64,000 nucleotides of DNA from an uncultured Methylococcaceae bacterium (GCA_903859815.1 CAIOOA010000153.1:1-64000); one strand, 5' to 3'. Positions 36,647-45,540 are shown, numbered from the stretch's first letter. Numbers and translations: made by a program. The notes: generated from the letters alone by a model not told the origin.

Positions 36647-38682
36647 GTGATAATGCCCGTTTTTCCGTAGGCATAGACCTAGGCACGACCAATAGTGTCG
36701 TATCTTACTTGGAACTGAGCCAGTGCGATGGCGAACATGCCCCGTTGGAGGTGTTGGCAATCCCTCAGCTTACCAGTCCGGGCTTGGTTGGGGAAAAGAA
36801 CCAGCTACCCTCATTCGTCTACCAAGCCCATGAATCGGAATTGGCCGAAGGGGATGTTGCCCTGCCGTGGGACGACAGCCCTGATTCCATCGTCGGTGAA
36901 ATTGCCCGCCAATTGGGGAGCAAAACCCCCATACGCTTGGTAGGCAGCGCCAAAAGCTGGCTCTGCCATAGCGGCGTGGATTGCCGTTCCGCAATTCTGC
37001 CGGTGCAATCACCCGAAGAAGTGCCGCGCATTTCCCCGTTGCAGGCTTCCGTCGATTATTTGCGTCACATGCGCGACGCCTGGAATGACAAGTTTCCCGA
37101 AGACCCGCTTTGCGATCAGGAACTGGTCATCACCGTGCCCGCGTCCTTTGACCCGGCGGCTCGCGAACTGACGGTTGAAGCCGCCCATTCTTTAGGTTTG
37201 CGCCAAACCATTCTGTTGGAAGAACCTCAATCGGCTTTGTACAGTTGGATTCAGACCAGTGAAGGCAGTTGGCGTAAGCAAGCCAAGCCCGGTGATGTGA
37301 TTTTGGTCGTTGATGTCGGCGGCGGAACCACCGACCTTTCCTTGATCGCCGTCACCGAAGAGGAAGGTAATTTACAGCTTAATCGAATCGCCATCGGCGA
37401 CCATATTTTGCTGGGCGGTGACAATATGGACTTGGCTTTGGCCTATGTCCTCAAGATGAAATTGGAAAAGGAGGGTAAACGGCTGGAACCTTGGCAATTG
37501 CAAGCCTTGATGCACGGTTGCCGGGATGCCAAGGAAACTCTGCTTTCCGATGAGGAAACCGAAGAAGTCGCCGTAGTCGTGCCTAGCCGTGGCTCCTCGC
37601 TCATTGGCGGAACCTTGCGAACCGCCCTGACCCGTGAGGAAGTGGCACGCACCTTGGTGGAAGGTTTCTTCCCCAAGGTCAATGCCTCCGACCGTCCGGC
37701 GGCGCAGACCCGCACAGGTTTGACCACGCTAGGTTTGCCCTACGCCAAAGATGCCCGCATCACTTGTCATTTGGCGGCTTTCTTGGCCCGACAAGTCAAT
37801 GCGACCGAGGAACTGGCTGGTTTCAATCCTCCCCCTGATGCGGCATTTATCCACCCTACCGCGCTGTTACTCAACGGAGGCGTGTTCAAGTCCGAGTCTC
37901 TCGCCAACCGCTTGCTTGATGTGCTGAACCATTGGCTGGAAGAAGAAGGCGCACCCGAAGCCCGCCTATTGGCCGGGGCCGATTTGGACTTGGCGGTGGC
38001 GCGAGGTGCTGCTTATTATGGCTATGTGCGCCAAGGCAAAGGTGTGCGCATCCGTGGCGGTACGGCAGCGGCCTACTATGTCGGCGTGGAAAGCGCGATG
38101 CCGGCCGTGCCGGGATTCCCCCCGCCACTGGAAGCCCTGTGCATTGCCCCGTTTGGCATGGAGGAAGGAACCGGTGCGGAACTGCCGCACGACGAATTTG
38201 GGCTAGTGGTCGGCGAGCCGGTGCGTTTCCGCTTCTTCGGTTCCAATGTGCGTCGTGACGACGTGGTCGGCACTCGTTTGGATTACTGGGACGAAGGCGA
38301 ATTGCAAGAACTCAACGAAATCGAAGTGCATTTGTCGGCGGAAAACCGCCGTTCCGGTGAAGTCGTGCCAGTTCATTTAGCCGCCCAAGTGACGGAAGTT
38401 GGGACCCTGCAACTGGAAGCCGTCGCCACTGGCAACGGTGAGCGCTGGAAAGTGGAATTTGACGTGCGTGGCGGTGGCGAAATCCTTACCGATGACGAAC
38501 CCACCAGTTTTGACGACGTGCCAGAAAACCCTGTCGAGTTCTTGGAGGAGGAAGAATCTGAATCCGAAGAGGAATCAGAAGAGGGGTCGGAGGAGATTTC
38601 TGAAGACGAGTCTGAACAACCTACCGAGCAAGCACAACCAGAAGGTCAACCAGTTAAAAAGTCTTTGTGGCCATTTAAATAA
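36643..38682 (+). CDS. Divergent Hsp70 family chaperone with acidic tail
   Basis: A 679-residue protein with an Hsp70-type ATPase domain: phosphate-1 VGIDLGTTNSVVSY, phosphate-2 VVDVGGGTTDLSL and adenosine motif L-L-N-G-G-V-F-K-S near residue 408. The substrate-binding part is short and unlike DnaK. The last 50 residues are strongly acidic (E-E-E-S-E-S-E-E-E-S-E) and end in K-K-S-L-W-P-F-K. No DnaJ or GrpE gene is nearby, so it is not the housekeeping DnaK. It overlaps DUF2760 by four bases. Confidence 0.9.
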   Translation: MSDNARFSVGIDLGTTNSVVSYLELSQCDGEHAPLEVLAIPQLTSPGLVGEKNQLPSFVYQAHESELAEGDVALPWDDSPDSIVGEIARQLGSKTPIRLVGSAKSWLCHSGVDCRSAILPVQSPEEVPRISPLQASVDYLRHMRDAWNDKFPEDPLCDQELVITVPASFDPAARELTVEAAHSLGLRQTILLEEPQSALYSWIQTSEGSWRKQAKPGDVILVVDVGGGTTDLSLIAVTEEEGNLQLNRIAIGDHILLGGDNMDLALAYVLKMKLEKEGKRLEPWQLQALMHGCRDAKETLLSDEETEEVAVVVPSRGSSLIGGTLRTALTREEVARTLVEGFFPKVNASDRPAAQTRTGLTTLGLPYAKDARITCHLAAFLARQVNATEELAGFNPPPDAAFIHPTALLLNGGVFKSESLANRLLDVLNHWLEEEGAPEARLLAGADLDLAVARGAAYYGYVRQGKGVRIRGGTAAAYYVGVESAMPAVPGFPPPLEALCIAPFGMEEGTGAELPHDEFGLVVGEPVRFRFFGSNVRRDDVVGTRLDYWDEGELQELNEIEVHLSAENRRSGEVVPVHLAAQVTEVGTLQLEAVATGNGERWKVEFDVRGGGEILTDDEPTSFDDVPENPVEFLEEEESESEEESEEGSEEISEDESEQPTEQAQPEGQPVKKSLWPFK

Positions 38683-38760
38683 CTAGGTTGTTGAAAGTGC
38701 TTTAAGGTCAGATGGCATTAAAATACGACCAAGGAACCTTGAAAGGTTTCTAGCCATTAG

Positions 38761-38789
38761 CCGGGGGTTGAGTGAAGCGACACCCCCGG
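38761..38789. other. Strong GC hairpin between Hsp70 and the UPF0158 gene
   Basis: CCGGGGGT (38761-38768) pairs perfectly with ACCCCCGG (38782-38789). No T-run follows on either strand, so it may act as an mRNA stabiliser or weak terminator. A second palindrome, AACCTT-GA-AAGGTT, lies at 38735-38748. Confidence 0.55.
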
Positions 38790-38817
38790 TATATATGATA
38801 ATGAAGGTGACCTCAGT

Positions 38818-39276
38818 ATGAAAAAACTAGTTATCGACCTTGAAGACCTCATTATAGCCCTCACTTCAAATTTTGACTCGTTTGAGGGTGCATATTTTTT
38901 GGACACGGAATCTGGCGAACTCATTTTATATAGCGAGGAGTTCGCGGAAGACCCTAGCTACGGAATTCCTGAAGATATCGAGGACAACCCCCGCTATTTA
39001 CACATCATCCCGCTTCGTTCTCATGATACCTTCGTCATCATGGAAGATTTCATCGATACTCTGGGATCGAATGCCATGGCAGACCGCTTGGCAAACGTAT
39101 TAAAAGGCAAAAAACCTTTTCGACGTTTTAAAGACGCTTTATATGAGTATCCCGATCTGCCTGACCGGTGGTTTGAGTTTGAACATATCGCTTTGACCCA
39201 TATGGCTGAGGAATGGTGCAAAGACAATAATATTCAACCAATTTGGAAAGATACCACTAAGGAAAAGAAACTTTAA
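38818..39276 (+). CDS. UPF0158 family protein
   Basis: A 152-residue acidic protein of unknown function. The family traits are the start L-x-I-D-L-E-D-L-I-x-A, a segment Y-L-H-I-I-P-L and the later F-R-R-F-K-D-A-L and W-x-x-F-E. AAGGTGA lies ten bases before the ATG. It is followed after four bases by a methyltransferase gene. It may be transcribed from the Hsp70 promoter through the hairpin or from its own. Confidence 0.82.
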   Translation: MKKLVIDLEDLIIALTSNFDSFEGAYFLDTESGELILYSEEFAEDPSYGIPEDIEDNPRYLHIIPLRSHDTFVIMEDFIDTLGSNAMADRLANVLKGKKPFRRFKDALYEYPDLPDRWFEFEHIALTHMAEEWCKDNNIQPIWKDTTKEKKL

Positions 39277-39280
39277 ACCT

Positions 39281-39964
39281 GTGAAATACTCGAAAAAACT
39301 CGCCCAAAACTATTCCGCCAATCGGTCAGAATATAATGACACCGATCCTATTTTGTTTGCTGAGTTGGAGTCAGTGGGTTTGGTTGGCAAACGGATTATC
39401 GACATTGGTTGCGGCGATGGCAGTCATGCCGCATGGCTGGCTGAAAGAGGGGCAAGTCAAGTCATAGGCGCTGATCTGAATGAATCCATGATAGTGCTAG
39501 CCAAGGAAAAAACGAGAATTTGGGACAATTTGAGTTTTTTATTAGCCGATGGCAGCAAACTGCCGATTGCCAGCGAATCCATGGATAGAGTAGTATCAAA
39601 CTATGTGATTCATTATTTTCCCCGAGCCGTCCATATTTTTAACGAAATCTCCCGTTTGTTGAAAGATGACGGGTATTTCATAGGAACCTTTAATATTACC
39701 GATGTGGAGAAGGGTTTTGAGTATTTATACAATCAAGACATGCCTATTCGTTTGCAACATCGCCATGGCTCGGTGCTGATTAAAAACCTAATCAAACCTC
39801 GTGAAGAGATCGAACAAGCAATCGCCGATTCTGCGTTGATTGTCCTCAAAGAACTGGAAATCAATAATCTGCATTCTGTGGTGGATGAATCCTACCCGTA
39901 TAAACAATATATCAGAAAACAATCGGTGCTAATGGTTTTGCAGCGGGTTAAGCGGAGTGTGTGA
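39281..39964 (+). CDS. Class I SAM-dependent methyltransferase
   Basis: A 227-residue protein. Motif I is D-I-G-C-G-D-G-S-H-A-A, the acidic end of strand 2 is G-A-D-L-N-E-S, and the post-I segments (F-L-L-A-D-G-S-K-L-P and V-V-S-N-Y-V-I-H-Y-F) fit a methyltransferase-11-like fold for small molecules. The substrate cannot be told. The start is GTG at 39281, four bases after the UPF0158 stop codon, with no strong ribosome binding site, so translation may be coupled. Confidence 0.85.
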   Translation: MKYSKKLAQNYSANRSEYNDTDPILFAELESVGLVGKRIIDIGCGDGSHAAWLAERGASQVIGADLNESMIVLAKEKTRIWDNLSFLLADGSKLPIASESMDRVVSNYVIHYFPRAVHIFNEISRLLKDDGYFIGTFNITDVEKGFEYLYNQDMPIRLQHRHGSVLIKNLIKPREEIEQAIADSALIVLKELEINNLHSVVDESYPYKQYIRKQSVLMVLQRVKRSV

Positions 39965-40014
39965 TCCTGTTCGGTATAAAGATAAGTTTTATTTCATTTT
40001 AGATAGGTATTATT

Positions 40015-40905
40015 ATGATATTGTCTGAGGCAGATAGTAAAAGGTTTTACCAAATTTGGTGGCCTTTGCTTAAATATGTCAATTCTCAACAAAATATTGT
40101 TGAGAATTTTCCAGAAAACCCATTGGTTGAAAATGTCAATCTGCAAGATGCGATAAAAATTCGCAACGTCATGTGGAATTCCCCCGATTTATTGGATAAG
40201 TTTATTCAAATCAACCCAGCCCAATTGGCGGAAAACGATTTGGAATTGGCTGCCAGTTGGAGGGATAGGTTTTCCAGCCAGTTTGTCATTATTCGCCATC
40301 TGAAAAAATATTCCGTTTTTCTCCGCTGCGATGAACAGCCCGACGCATTTGGGGTATTGGGCATTATCAGCCCCTTGCATGAAATCGTGGGTCATTCTGT
40401 CCCCGTCATGGTGGAGACTGTGTTGCTTCCATTCGAAAATAAAATCATCTACGACGGACTCATCATACCGTATTCAGTCAGTTTTGGGCCTGGCCTACGT
40501 ACCCGTTTTAATCATGTTTATCGCACGGCACAGGAACTTTGCAGGGTAAAAACGGCTCTGAAGTTCGAAGACTCAGTTGAGGAGAAGATGGATGCCGTTG
40601 CCAAAGGCAACCAAAAAGTATTGCTTGCTTTCCACAAAGATTTGGCAGCTTCCGGTTTGGGTGACAAGAAACTGGAAGAACATTTTGAAGTTGTGGAGAA
40701 CTTCGTCAAAACCTATTTGTTGCAATCAAGCCCACCGTGTTCCTTGCTAAATATTTCAGTTGAGCTTTTAGATCAATACTTTCGTGAACAAGGTAAAAAG
40801 GCCAACCGAGTCAGTTTCAAGCGTTTGGTCCGTTTTCTTTATAATTCGGGGCGCATCGACTGGGAAGCTGAAAAGGTTTTAGTGGATTATCTAAAAGGAC
40901 TTTAA
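40015..40905 (+). CDS. Uncharacterised protein
   Basis: A 296-residue soluble protein that I do not recognise. Its middle part (V-I-I-R-H-L-K-K-Y-S-V-F-L, then G-V-L-G-I-I-S-P-L-H-E-I and V-E-T-V-L-L-P-F-E-N-K-I-I-Y-D-G-L) resembles hypothetical proteins from diverse bacteria that I recall only vaguely. No catalytic motif, signal peptide or membrane segment is seen. It lies between the methyltransferase and the second Hsp70 gene, and the DNA is somewhat more AT-rich than the Hsp70 genes. Confidence 0.75.
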   Translation: MILSEADSKRFYQIWWPLLKYVNSQQNIVENFPENPLVENVNLQDAIKIRNVMWNSPDLLDKFIQINPAQLAENDLELAASWRDRFSSQFVIIRHLKKYSVFLRCDEQPDAFGVLGIISPLHEIVGHSVPVMVETVLLPFENKIIYDGLIIPYSVSFGPGLRTRFNHVYRTAQELCRVKTALKFEDSVEEKMDAVAKGNQKVLLAFHKDLAASGLGDKKLEEHFEVVENFVKTYLLQSSPPCSLLNISVELLDQYFREQGKKANRVSFKRLVRFLYNSGRIDWEAEKVLVDYLKGL

Positions 40906-40955
40906 AACCTCAAACTCTTGATGATTTATTCACCCTTACGCCATTGCTGACCACT

Positions 40956-43739
40956 ATGCCCGAAACATCGAACCATCAAGCCCGGTATCTTGTCGGCATT
41001 GATTTGGGCACTACCCACACCGTGGTGGCCTATACTGATACAGACCAAAGCGGAAAAACCAACATTGATATTTTTAACATTGAGCAATTGACCGCACCCG
41101 GAGAAATCACTTCCCTGCCCTTGCTGCCTTCGGTCCGCTATCATCCCGCTGTTGAGGAAATGGCAGAAGTGGATACGCGACTGCCTTGGAACGATGACGA
41201 CGAGGAAACGCGGCCCGTTATTGGTGAGTTGGCTCGAATATTGGGTTCCAAAACGCATGGGCGCACCATCACCAGTGCCAAAAGCTGGTTGTCACATGGG
41301 GCAGTTGACCGCAATGCCCCCATTTTGCCTTGGGGCGCTGCTGAAGGCATCTCAAAAATTTCACCTGTGGAGGCCAGTGCCTCTTATCTTGCCTATGTCC
41401 GGGCTGCTTGGAACCGGGCTTTTCCCGGTTTCCCTCTGGAAATCCAAGAAATCGTGGTCACCGTGCCTGCTTCTTTCGACGAAGCCGCACGAAGCCTGAC
41501 GATAGATGCAGCCCATAAAGCGGGTTTGCCTAAAATCCGATTATTGGAAGAACCGCAAGCGGCCTGTTACGATTGGGTTTGGCATCATCGCAAAACCTTG
41601 TCCGATGATTTGCATGGGGTGCGTTTGCTGTTGGTGGTCGATGTGGGGGGTGGCACTACTGATCTGACGTTGATAAAAGTGGAACCGGGGAAGAAAGAAC
41701 CAAAGCTGGTCAGGATCGGGGTGGGTGATCATTTAATGTTGGGCGGCGACAACTTGGATTTGACTTTGGCCCATATTGTCGAGCAACGCCTGTCATCCGC
41801 CCAGCGACTTCGGGCGGCTGAGCTTTCCCAAATCGTTGAGCAATGCCGTCAAGCGAAGGAGAAGTTGTTAGGTGACAACGCACCAGCTTCTGCATCCGTC
41901 ACGCTGCTAGGGTCGGGTTCCAAATTGATCGGTGGGGCGCGTTCGACCGAGTTTGAGAGGGATACTGTCTGCGAGGTCGTACTCGATGGTTTTTTTCCGA
42001 TGACTGACTTGCACGAGCTGCCAGACCGCAAACGCAGCGGGGTTGTGGAGTTTGGTCTTCCGTATGCACCTGACCCTGCCATCAGCAAACATATTGCCGC
42101 ATTTCTTCATCAGCATCGATTGGCGATGACCGAAGCCTTGGGTGACGACGGCTTAGCATTGCCTGATGCGGTGTTGCTCAACGGGGGCATGTTTTTAAGC
42201 CCGGTGATTACCGAGCGCTTGCTCGCTTTGTTAGGTTCTTGGCGAAAAGGCTCTTCGCTGCACCATTTGCGCAATGACCGCCCCGACCAAGCGGTTGCCC
42301 ATGGTGCGGTCGCTTATGGTTTGGCGCGTCGAGGCTTGTCGGTAGGTAAGATTGGAGGCGGTTCTGCCCGCACTTACTTCCTGTTGATTGATGCGGAAAG
42401 TGATGATGTCCGGCAAGGAATTTGTCTCTTGCCTCGTGGTAGCGAGGAAGGCATGGAAATAGTCCTCGCCGAGCGCAGTTTTGCCCTGACTTTGGGTGTC
42501 CCCGTGCGTTTTCACTTGGTTGCTTCCGTGGCTGACAACCACTGGAAGCCTGGCGACATTGTGGATATTGACGGCGAACAGTTCACCCCCTTGCCGCCAT
42601 TAGCCGCAGCTTTAGACAGGGAGAGCCAGGGCCGGGAAGAGGTTATTGTTAGGCTTGCAGCCTCTCTGACCGAAATGGGGGCATTGAAAATCCAATGCAT
42701 CGATGCGACTGATTCTGACCGGCGTTGGAATGTGGAATTCCAACTGCGCCAATATCATTTCGCGCCACAAGTGTTCAGTCAGAATGAACTCCCTTCCAAG
42801 GCTGCCGAGGCCGTGGATTTGATTCGGATGGTGTTCGGAAAAAAATCCCGCACTCTTGACTCCAAGCAAGTCAAGGGATTACGCAATGATCTGGAAAAAA
42901 TGCTGGGTAGGCGAGAGACATGGGATCCTCCTCTCTTGCGGGAACTGTTTGCAGCCTTGTTGGAAGGGATGCCTCATCGCCGCCGCAGTGAGGTTCATGA
43001 ACGCGTTTGGCTTAGCCTTACCGGATATTGCCTCCGTCCCGGTTTTGGCTATCCTTTGGACGACTGGCGAGTGGAACAAATTTGGTCAATCTATGAGTCG
43101 GGAATCCAGCATCAAAATGAGAGCCAAAACTGGACAGAGTGGTGGACGCTTTGGCGGCGAATTGCGGGTGGTTTGAATGTCGATGCGCAAAGTAAACTGT
43201 TTGCTGCTGTGGCAGATTTTATCAACCCTGATAAAGCCAAGCGTGGAAATCTACCTGTCTTGGCGAAAAAACGTGGCTATGAAGACATGTTAAGGCTTTC
43301 CGCCGTGTTGGAACGCCTACCATTGGGTGACAAGACGCTACTGGGAGGCTGGCTGCTGAGCAGGCTAAACAAACCCAATGAACCGGCTGAGGTGGGTTGG
43401 GCGCTTGGCCGCGTGGGTGCGCGCATCCCTTTCCACGTAGGCATGGACGGAGTGGTTCCTCGTGAAACTGTCGAGGCATGGCTCTCGACTATTTTTGACA
43501 TTGATTGGAAAAAAGTGACAACAGCCGGATTTGCTGCGACCTTGCTCGCCCGCATGACAGGTGACAGGGAAAGGGATGTAGGCACAGACATGAGGGCAAA
43601 AGTCATCGAACGCTTACGCATAGCCAAAGCACCCGAATCGTGGATGGGGATGGTCAAGGAAGTGAAGGAGTTGGACGAGGCAGATGAAAAACGTATTTTT
43701 GGCGAAGCGTTGCCGCCGGGATTGAAGTTGCTAGGCTAA
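40956..43739 (+). CDS. Large divergent Hsp70 family protein with C-terminal DUF3731-like domain
   Basis: About 927 residues. The N-terminal half is an Hsp70 ATPase domain (VGIDLGTTHTVVAY, VVDVGGGTTDLTL and L-L-N-G-G-M-F-L-S). After a beta-rich part near residues 480-600, the last 300 residues form a helical domain with R-R-E-T-W-D-P-P-L-L-R-E-L-F and W-L-S-L-T-G-Y-C-L-R-P-G-F-G, which I take as DUF3731, known only on such Hsp70 proteins. The ATG at 40956 and a TTG at 40944 are both possible starts. Its stop codon is part of the target-site duplication of a MITE. Confidence 0.88.
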   Translation: MPETSNHQARYLVGIDLGTTHTVVAYTDTDQSGKTNIDIFNIEQLTAPGEITSLPLLPSVRYHPAVEEMAEVDTRLPWNDDDEETRPVIGELARILGSKTHGRTITSAKSWLSHGAVDRNAPILPWGAAEGISKISPVEASASYLAYVRAAWNRAFPGFPLEIQEIVVTVPASFDEAARSLTIDAAHKAGLPKIRLLEEPQAACYDWVWHHRKTLSDDLHGVRLLLVVDVGGGTTDLTLIKVEPGKKEPKLVRIGVGDHLMLGGDNLDLTLAHIVEQRLSSAQRLRAAELSQIVEQCRQAKEKLLGDNAPASASVTLLGSGSKLIGGARSTEFERDTVCEVVLDGFFPMTDLHELPDRKRSGVVEFGLPYAPDPAISKHIAAFLHQHRLAMTEALGDDGLALPDAVLLNGGMFLSPVITERLLALLGSWRKGSSLHHLRNDRPDQAVAHGAVAYGLARRGLSVGKIGGGSARTYFLLIDAESDDVRQGICLLPRGSEEGMEIVLAERSFALTLGVPVRFHLVASVADNHWKPGDIVDIDGEQFTPLPPLAAALDRESQGREEVIVRLAASLTEMGALKIQCIDATDSDRRWNVEFQLRQYHFAPQVFSQNELPSKAAEAVDLIRMVFGKKSRTLDSKQVKGLRNDLEKMLGRRETWDPPLLRELFAALLEGMPHRRRSEVHERVWLSLTGYCLRPGFGYPLDDWRVEQIWSIYESGIQHQNESQNWTEWWTLWRRIAGGLNVDAQSKLFAAVADFINPDKAKRGNLPVLAKKRGYEDMLRLSAVLERLPLGDKTLLGGWLLSRLNKPNEPAEVGWALGRVGARIPFHVGMDGVVPRETVEAWLSTIFDIDWKKVTTAGFAATLLARMTGDRERDVGTDMRAKVIERLRIAKAPESWMGMVKEVKELDEADEKRIFGEALPPGLKLLG

Positions 43740-43742
43740 CGG

Positions 43743-43878
43743 TCACTTCCATTAAGTTAAGGATTTCCCGTTTGCCAGCGTTGGAGTGCAAGATTTATCT
43801 TGCATGTATTTTCAAGAGTTTGCGCCCTATGCAAGATAAATCTTGCACTCCAATTTTGGCTTAACTTAATGGTAGTGA
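43743..43878. mobile_element. 136-bp MITE with 19-bp terminal inverted repeats and 9-bp target duplication
   Basis: The ends TCACTTCCATTAAGTTAAG (43743-43761) and CTTAACTTAATGGTAGTGA (43860-43878) are inverted with one mismatch. Inside, 43781-43805 and 43829-43853 form a perfect 25-bp inverted repeat containing GCAAGATTTATCTTGC-type symmetry. GGCTAACGG flanks the element on both sides (43734-43742 and 43879-43887). There is no coding capacity, so a transposase must act in trans. The ATTAAGTTAAGG end resembles IS4-type ends, which is inference. Confidence 0.85.
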
Positions 43879-43885
43879 GGCTAAC

Positions 43886-43909
43886 GGTGGGTAGGAACGC
43901 CTACCCACC
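43886..43909. terminator. Bidirectional terminator-like hairpin
   Basis: GGTGGGTAGG and CCTACCCACC pair perfectly over a 4-base loop between the convergent Hsp70 and aquaporin genes. There is no T-run. It originally followed the Hsp70 stop codon within a few bases and is now separated from it by the MITE. Confidence 0.65.
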
Positions 43910-43925
43910 CCTGACTTTAGAAATT

Positions 43926-44555
43926 TTAAATGTCGGTCGGGTTAGCCCACAAAAATAGGTAAGCCGCCGCTGCACCACCTAAAAACTCTGCAATCAAATA
44001 CAGCCAGATATTGGCTATGTCCGTCAAATGTAGAATGGCAATACCCAATGCCACACCGGGATTGAATGCGCCGCCGGAAATGCCGCCGACCGCAAATGCG
44101 CCGGACAACACGGTAAAGCCGATGGCTAGGCCGTAATTTGAATTGCCAGCGGTGTCTTTTGAGGTTGCAGTGTTGAGGACCACCCAAACCAAGGCAAATG
44201 TGAACAAGAATTCGGCCAAAAATTGCGGGCCAATGTTCAGCGCCATGGGTACTGGAGGCAACTCTGGGTGAACAAGATAGCATACCGTCACTGCGGCAAG
44301 CGCTGCGCCAAAAAATTGTGCAGCCATGTAAATTGGGGCGTCGGCCCAAGAACAGCGTCCTCTCAGCGTTACACCCAAGGTCACGGCAGGATTAAAGTGA
44401 CCGCCTGAAATATGCCCCCCCGCATAAATCATGACCATCAAAACCGAACCTATGGCTAAAGGAGGGATCATGCCCGCACCCCCCGTGAGAACCGTGCAGC
44501 CTACGGTCAATACTAAGAAAAAAGTACCAATCAACTCAACTACATATTTTTGCAT
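43926..44555 (-). CDS. Aquaporin/glycerol-facilitator family channel with altered second NPA box
   Basis: A 209-residue MIP channel with six membrane helices. The first pore box is H-F-N-P-A-V-T (N55-P56-A57). The second is A-F-N-P-G-V-A (N165-P166-G167), where alanine is replaced by glycine and the arginine of the selectivity filter that normally follows is replaced by valine (V168). It likely conducts water or a small neutral solute, but the filter change makes the substrate uncertain. A weak ribosome binding site precedes the ATG. It is monocistronic. Confidence 0.88.
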   Translation of the reverse strand: MQKYVVELIGTFFLVLTVGCTVLTGGAGMIPPLAIGSVLMVMIYAGGHISGGHFNPAVTLGVTLRGRCSWADAPIYMAAQFFGAALAAVTVCYLVHPELPPVPMALNIGPQFLAEFLFTFALVWVVLNTATSKDTAGNSNYGLAIGFTVLSGAFAVGGISGGAFNPGVALGIAILHLTDIANIWLYLIAEFLGGAAAAYLFLWANPTDI

Positions 44556-44618
44556 TAATTTTTACCCCTTGATTGTGTTTTTTTTCGCCTGACATTCCGC
44601 TACAAGAAAAGCTTGAAA

Positions 44619-44646
44619 ATCGGAGCATGAGACTCGAACCCTGACG
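44619..44646 (-). pseudogene. Possible degenerate tRNA 3' fragment
   Basis: On the minus strand GTCAGGGTTCGAGTCTCATG is followed by CTCCG, like the T-arm and acceptor end of a tRNA. There is no anticodon arm or D-arm upstream and the T-stem pairs poorly. It may be the relic of an attachment site or a chance match. Confidence 0.35.
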
Positions 44647-44813
44647 ATGGGCAAAAATATTCTACTATAAAATCTCGTCAATTCAAGGTAATACTGTTTG
44701 AATTAAGCTTTGCAAAAGATTGTTGAGGTGGATGATGGCAAGGATCAAGAAACTGCTGTAAGATTTTCTTGTCTTAGACATGATTCAAACCACAAACTAA
44801 CGGAGCTTTAACT

Positions 44814-45482
44814 ATGAGTCGCTACCAAAGCATAACCCGCGTCGAACCGGGCATTCTGGAAACAAATAAGGTGTTGCGCAATACCTACGCCTTGTTGGCG
44901 ATGACGCTTTTGTTCAGCGCTGCCGCTGCGGGCTTGTCCATGACCCTGAATCTGCCCTATCCGGGCTTCATTGTCACCATCGCAGTCTATTTTGGGTTGT
45001 TGTTTCTGACCAACAAGTTCAGTAATAGTGCTTGGGGGATATTATTTGTATTTGCCTTGACGGGATTCCTAGGGATGACCTTAGGCCCCATCCTGAACTT
45101 TTACATTCACAGCATCCATAATGGAGAGCAACTGGTCATGACCGCACTGGGCGGCACTGGCCTGATCTTCGTCGGCCTTTCAGCCTACGCGCTCATAAGC
45201 CGCAAAGATTTTAGCTTCATGGGTGGAATGTTGATGGCGGGCATCCTCGTCGCATTCTTAGCCGGCATTCTCACTTTGTTTTTTCCTATGCCGGGCTTGC
45301 AAATTGCCGTATCAGCTATGTTCATATTGCTGATGTCCGGTATGATCCTGTTCCAAACGAGTGAGATTATTCATGGTGGAGAAACTAACTACATTCTTGC
45401 CACGGTGACACTCTACGTTTCCATCTTCAACCTGTTCACCAGCCTGTTGCAACTTCTGGGTATACTGGGTGGGGACGATTGA
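44814..45482 (+). CDS. Bax inhibitor-1/YccA family membrane protein
   Basis: A 222-residue inner-membrane protein with seven predicted helices. N-x-V-L-R-N-T-Y-A-L-L-A-M-T-L near the start and the C-terminal E-T-N-Y-I-L-A-T-V-T-L-Y-V-S-I-F-N-L-F are typical of YccA/YbhL. YccA inhibits the FtsH membrane protease in E. coli, while other members are proton-coupled calcium channels. Which applies here is unknown. GGAG lies nine bases before the ATG. Confidence 0.92.
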   Translation: MSRYQSITRVEPGILETNKVLRNTYALLAMTLLFSAAAAGLSMTLNLPYPGFIVTIAVYFGLLFLTNKFSNSAWGILFVFALTGFLGMTLGPILNFYIHSIHNGEQLVMTALGGTGLIFVGLSAYALISRKDFSFMGGMLMAGILVAFLAGILTLFFPMPGLQIAVSAMFILLMSGMILFQTSEIIHGGETNYILATVTLYVSIFNLFTSLLQLLGILGGDD

Positions 45483-45540
45483 ACAGTTAAGTACTGTTAA
45501 AGATTGTCTATTCTTTGGCAGTCGACCCAATAGGTCAATA

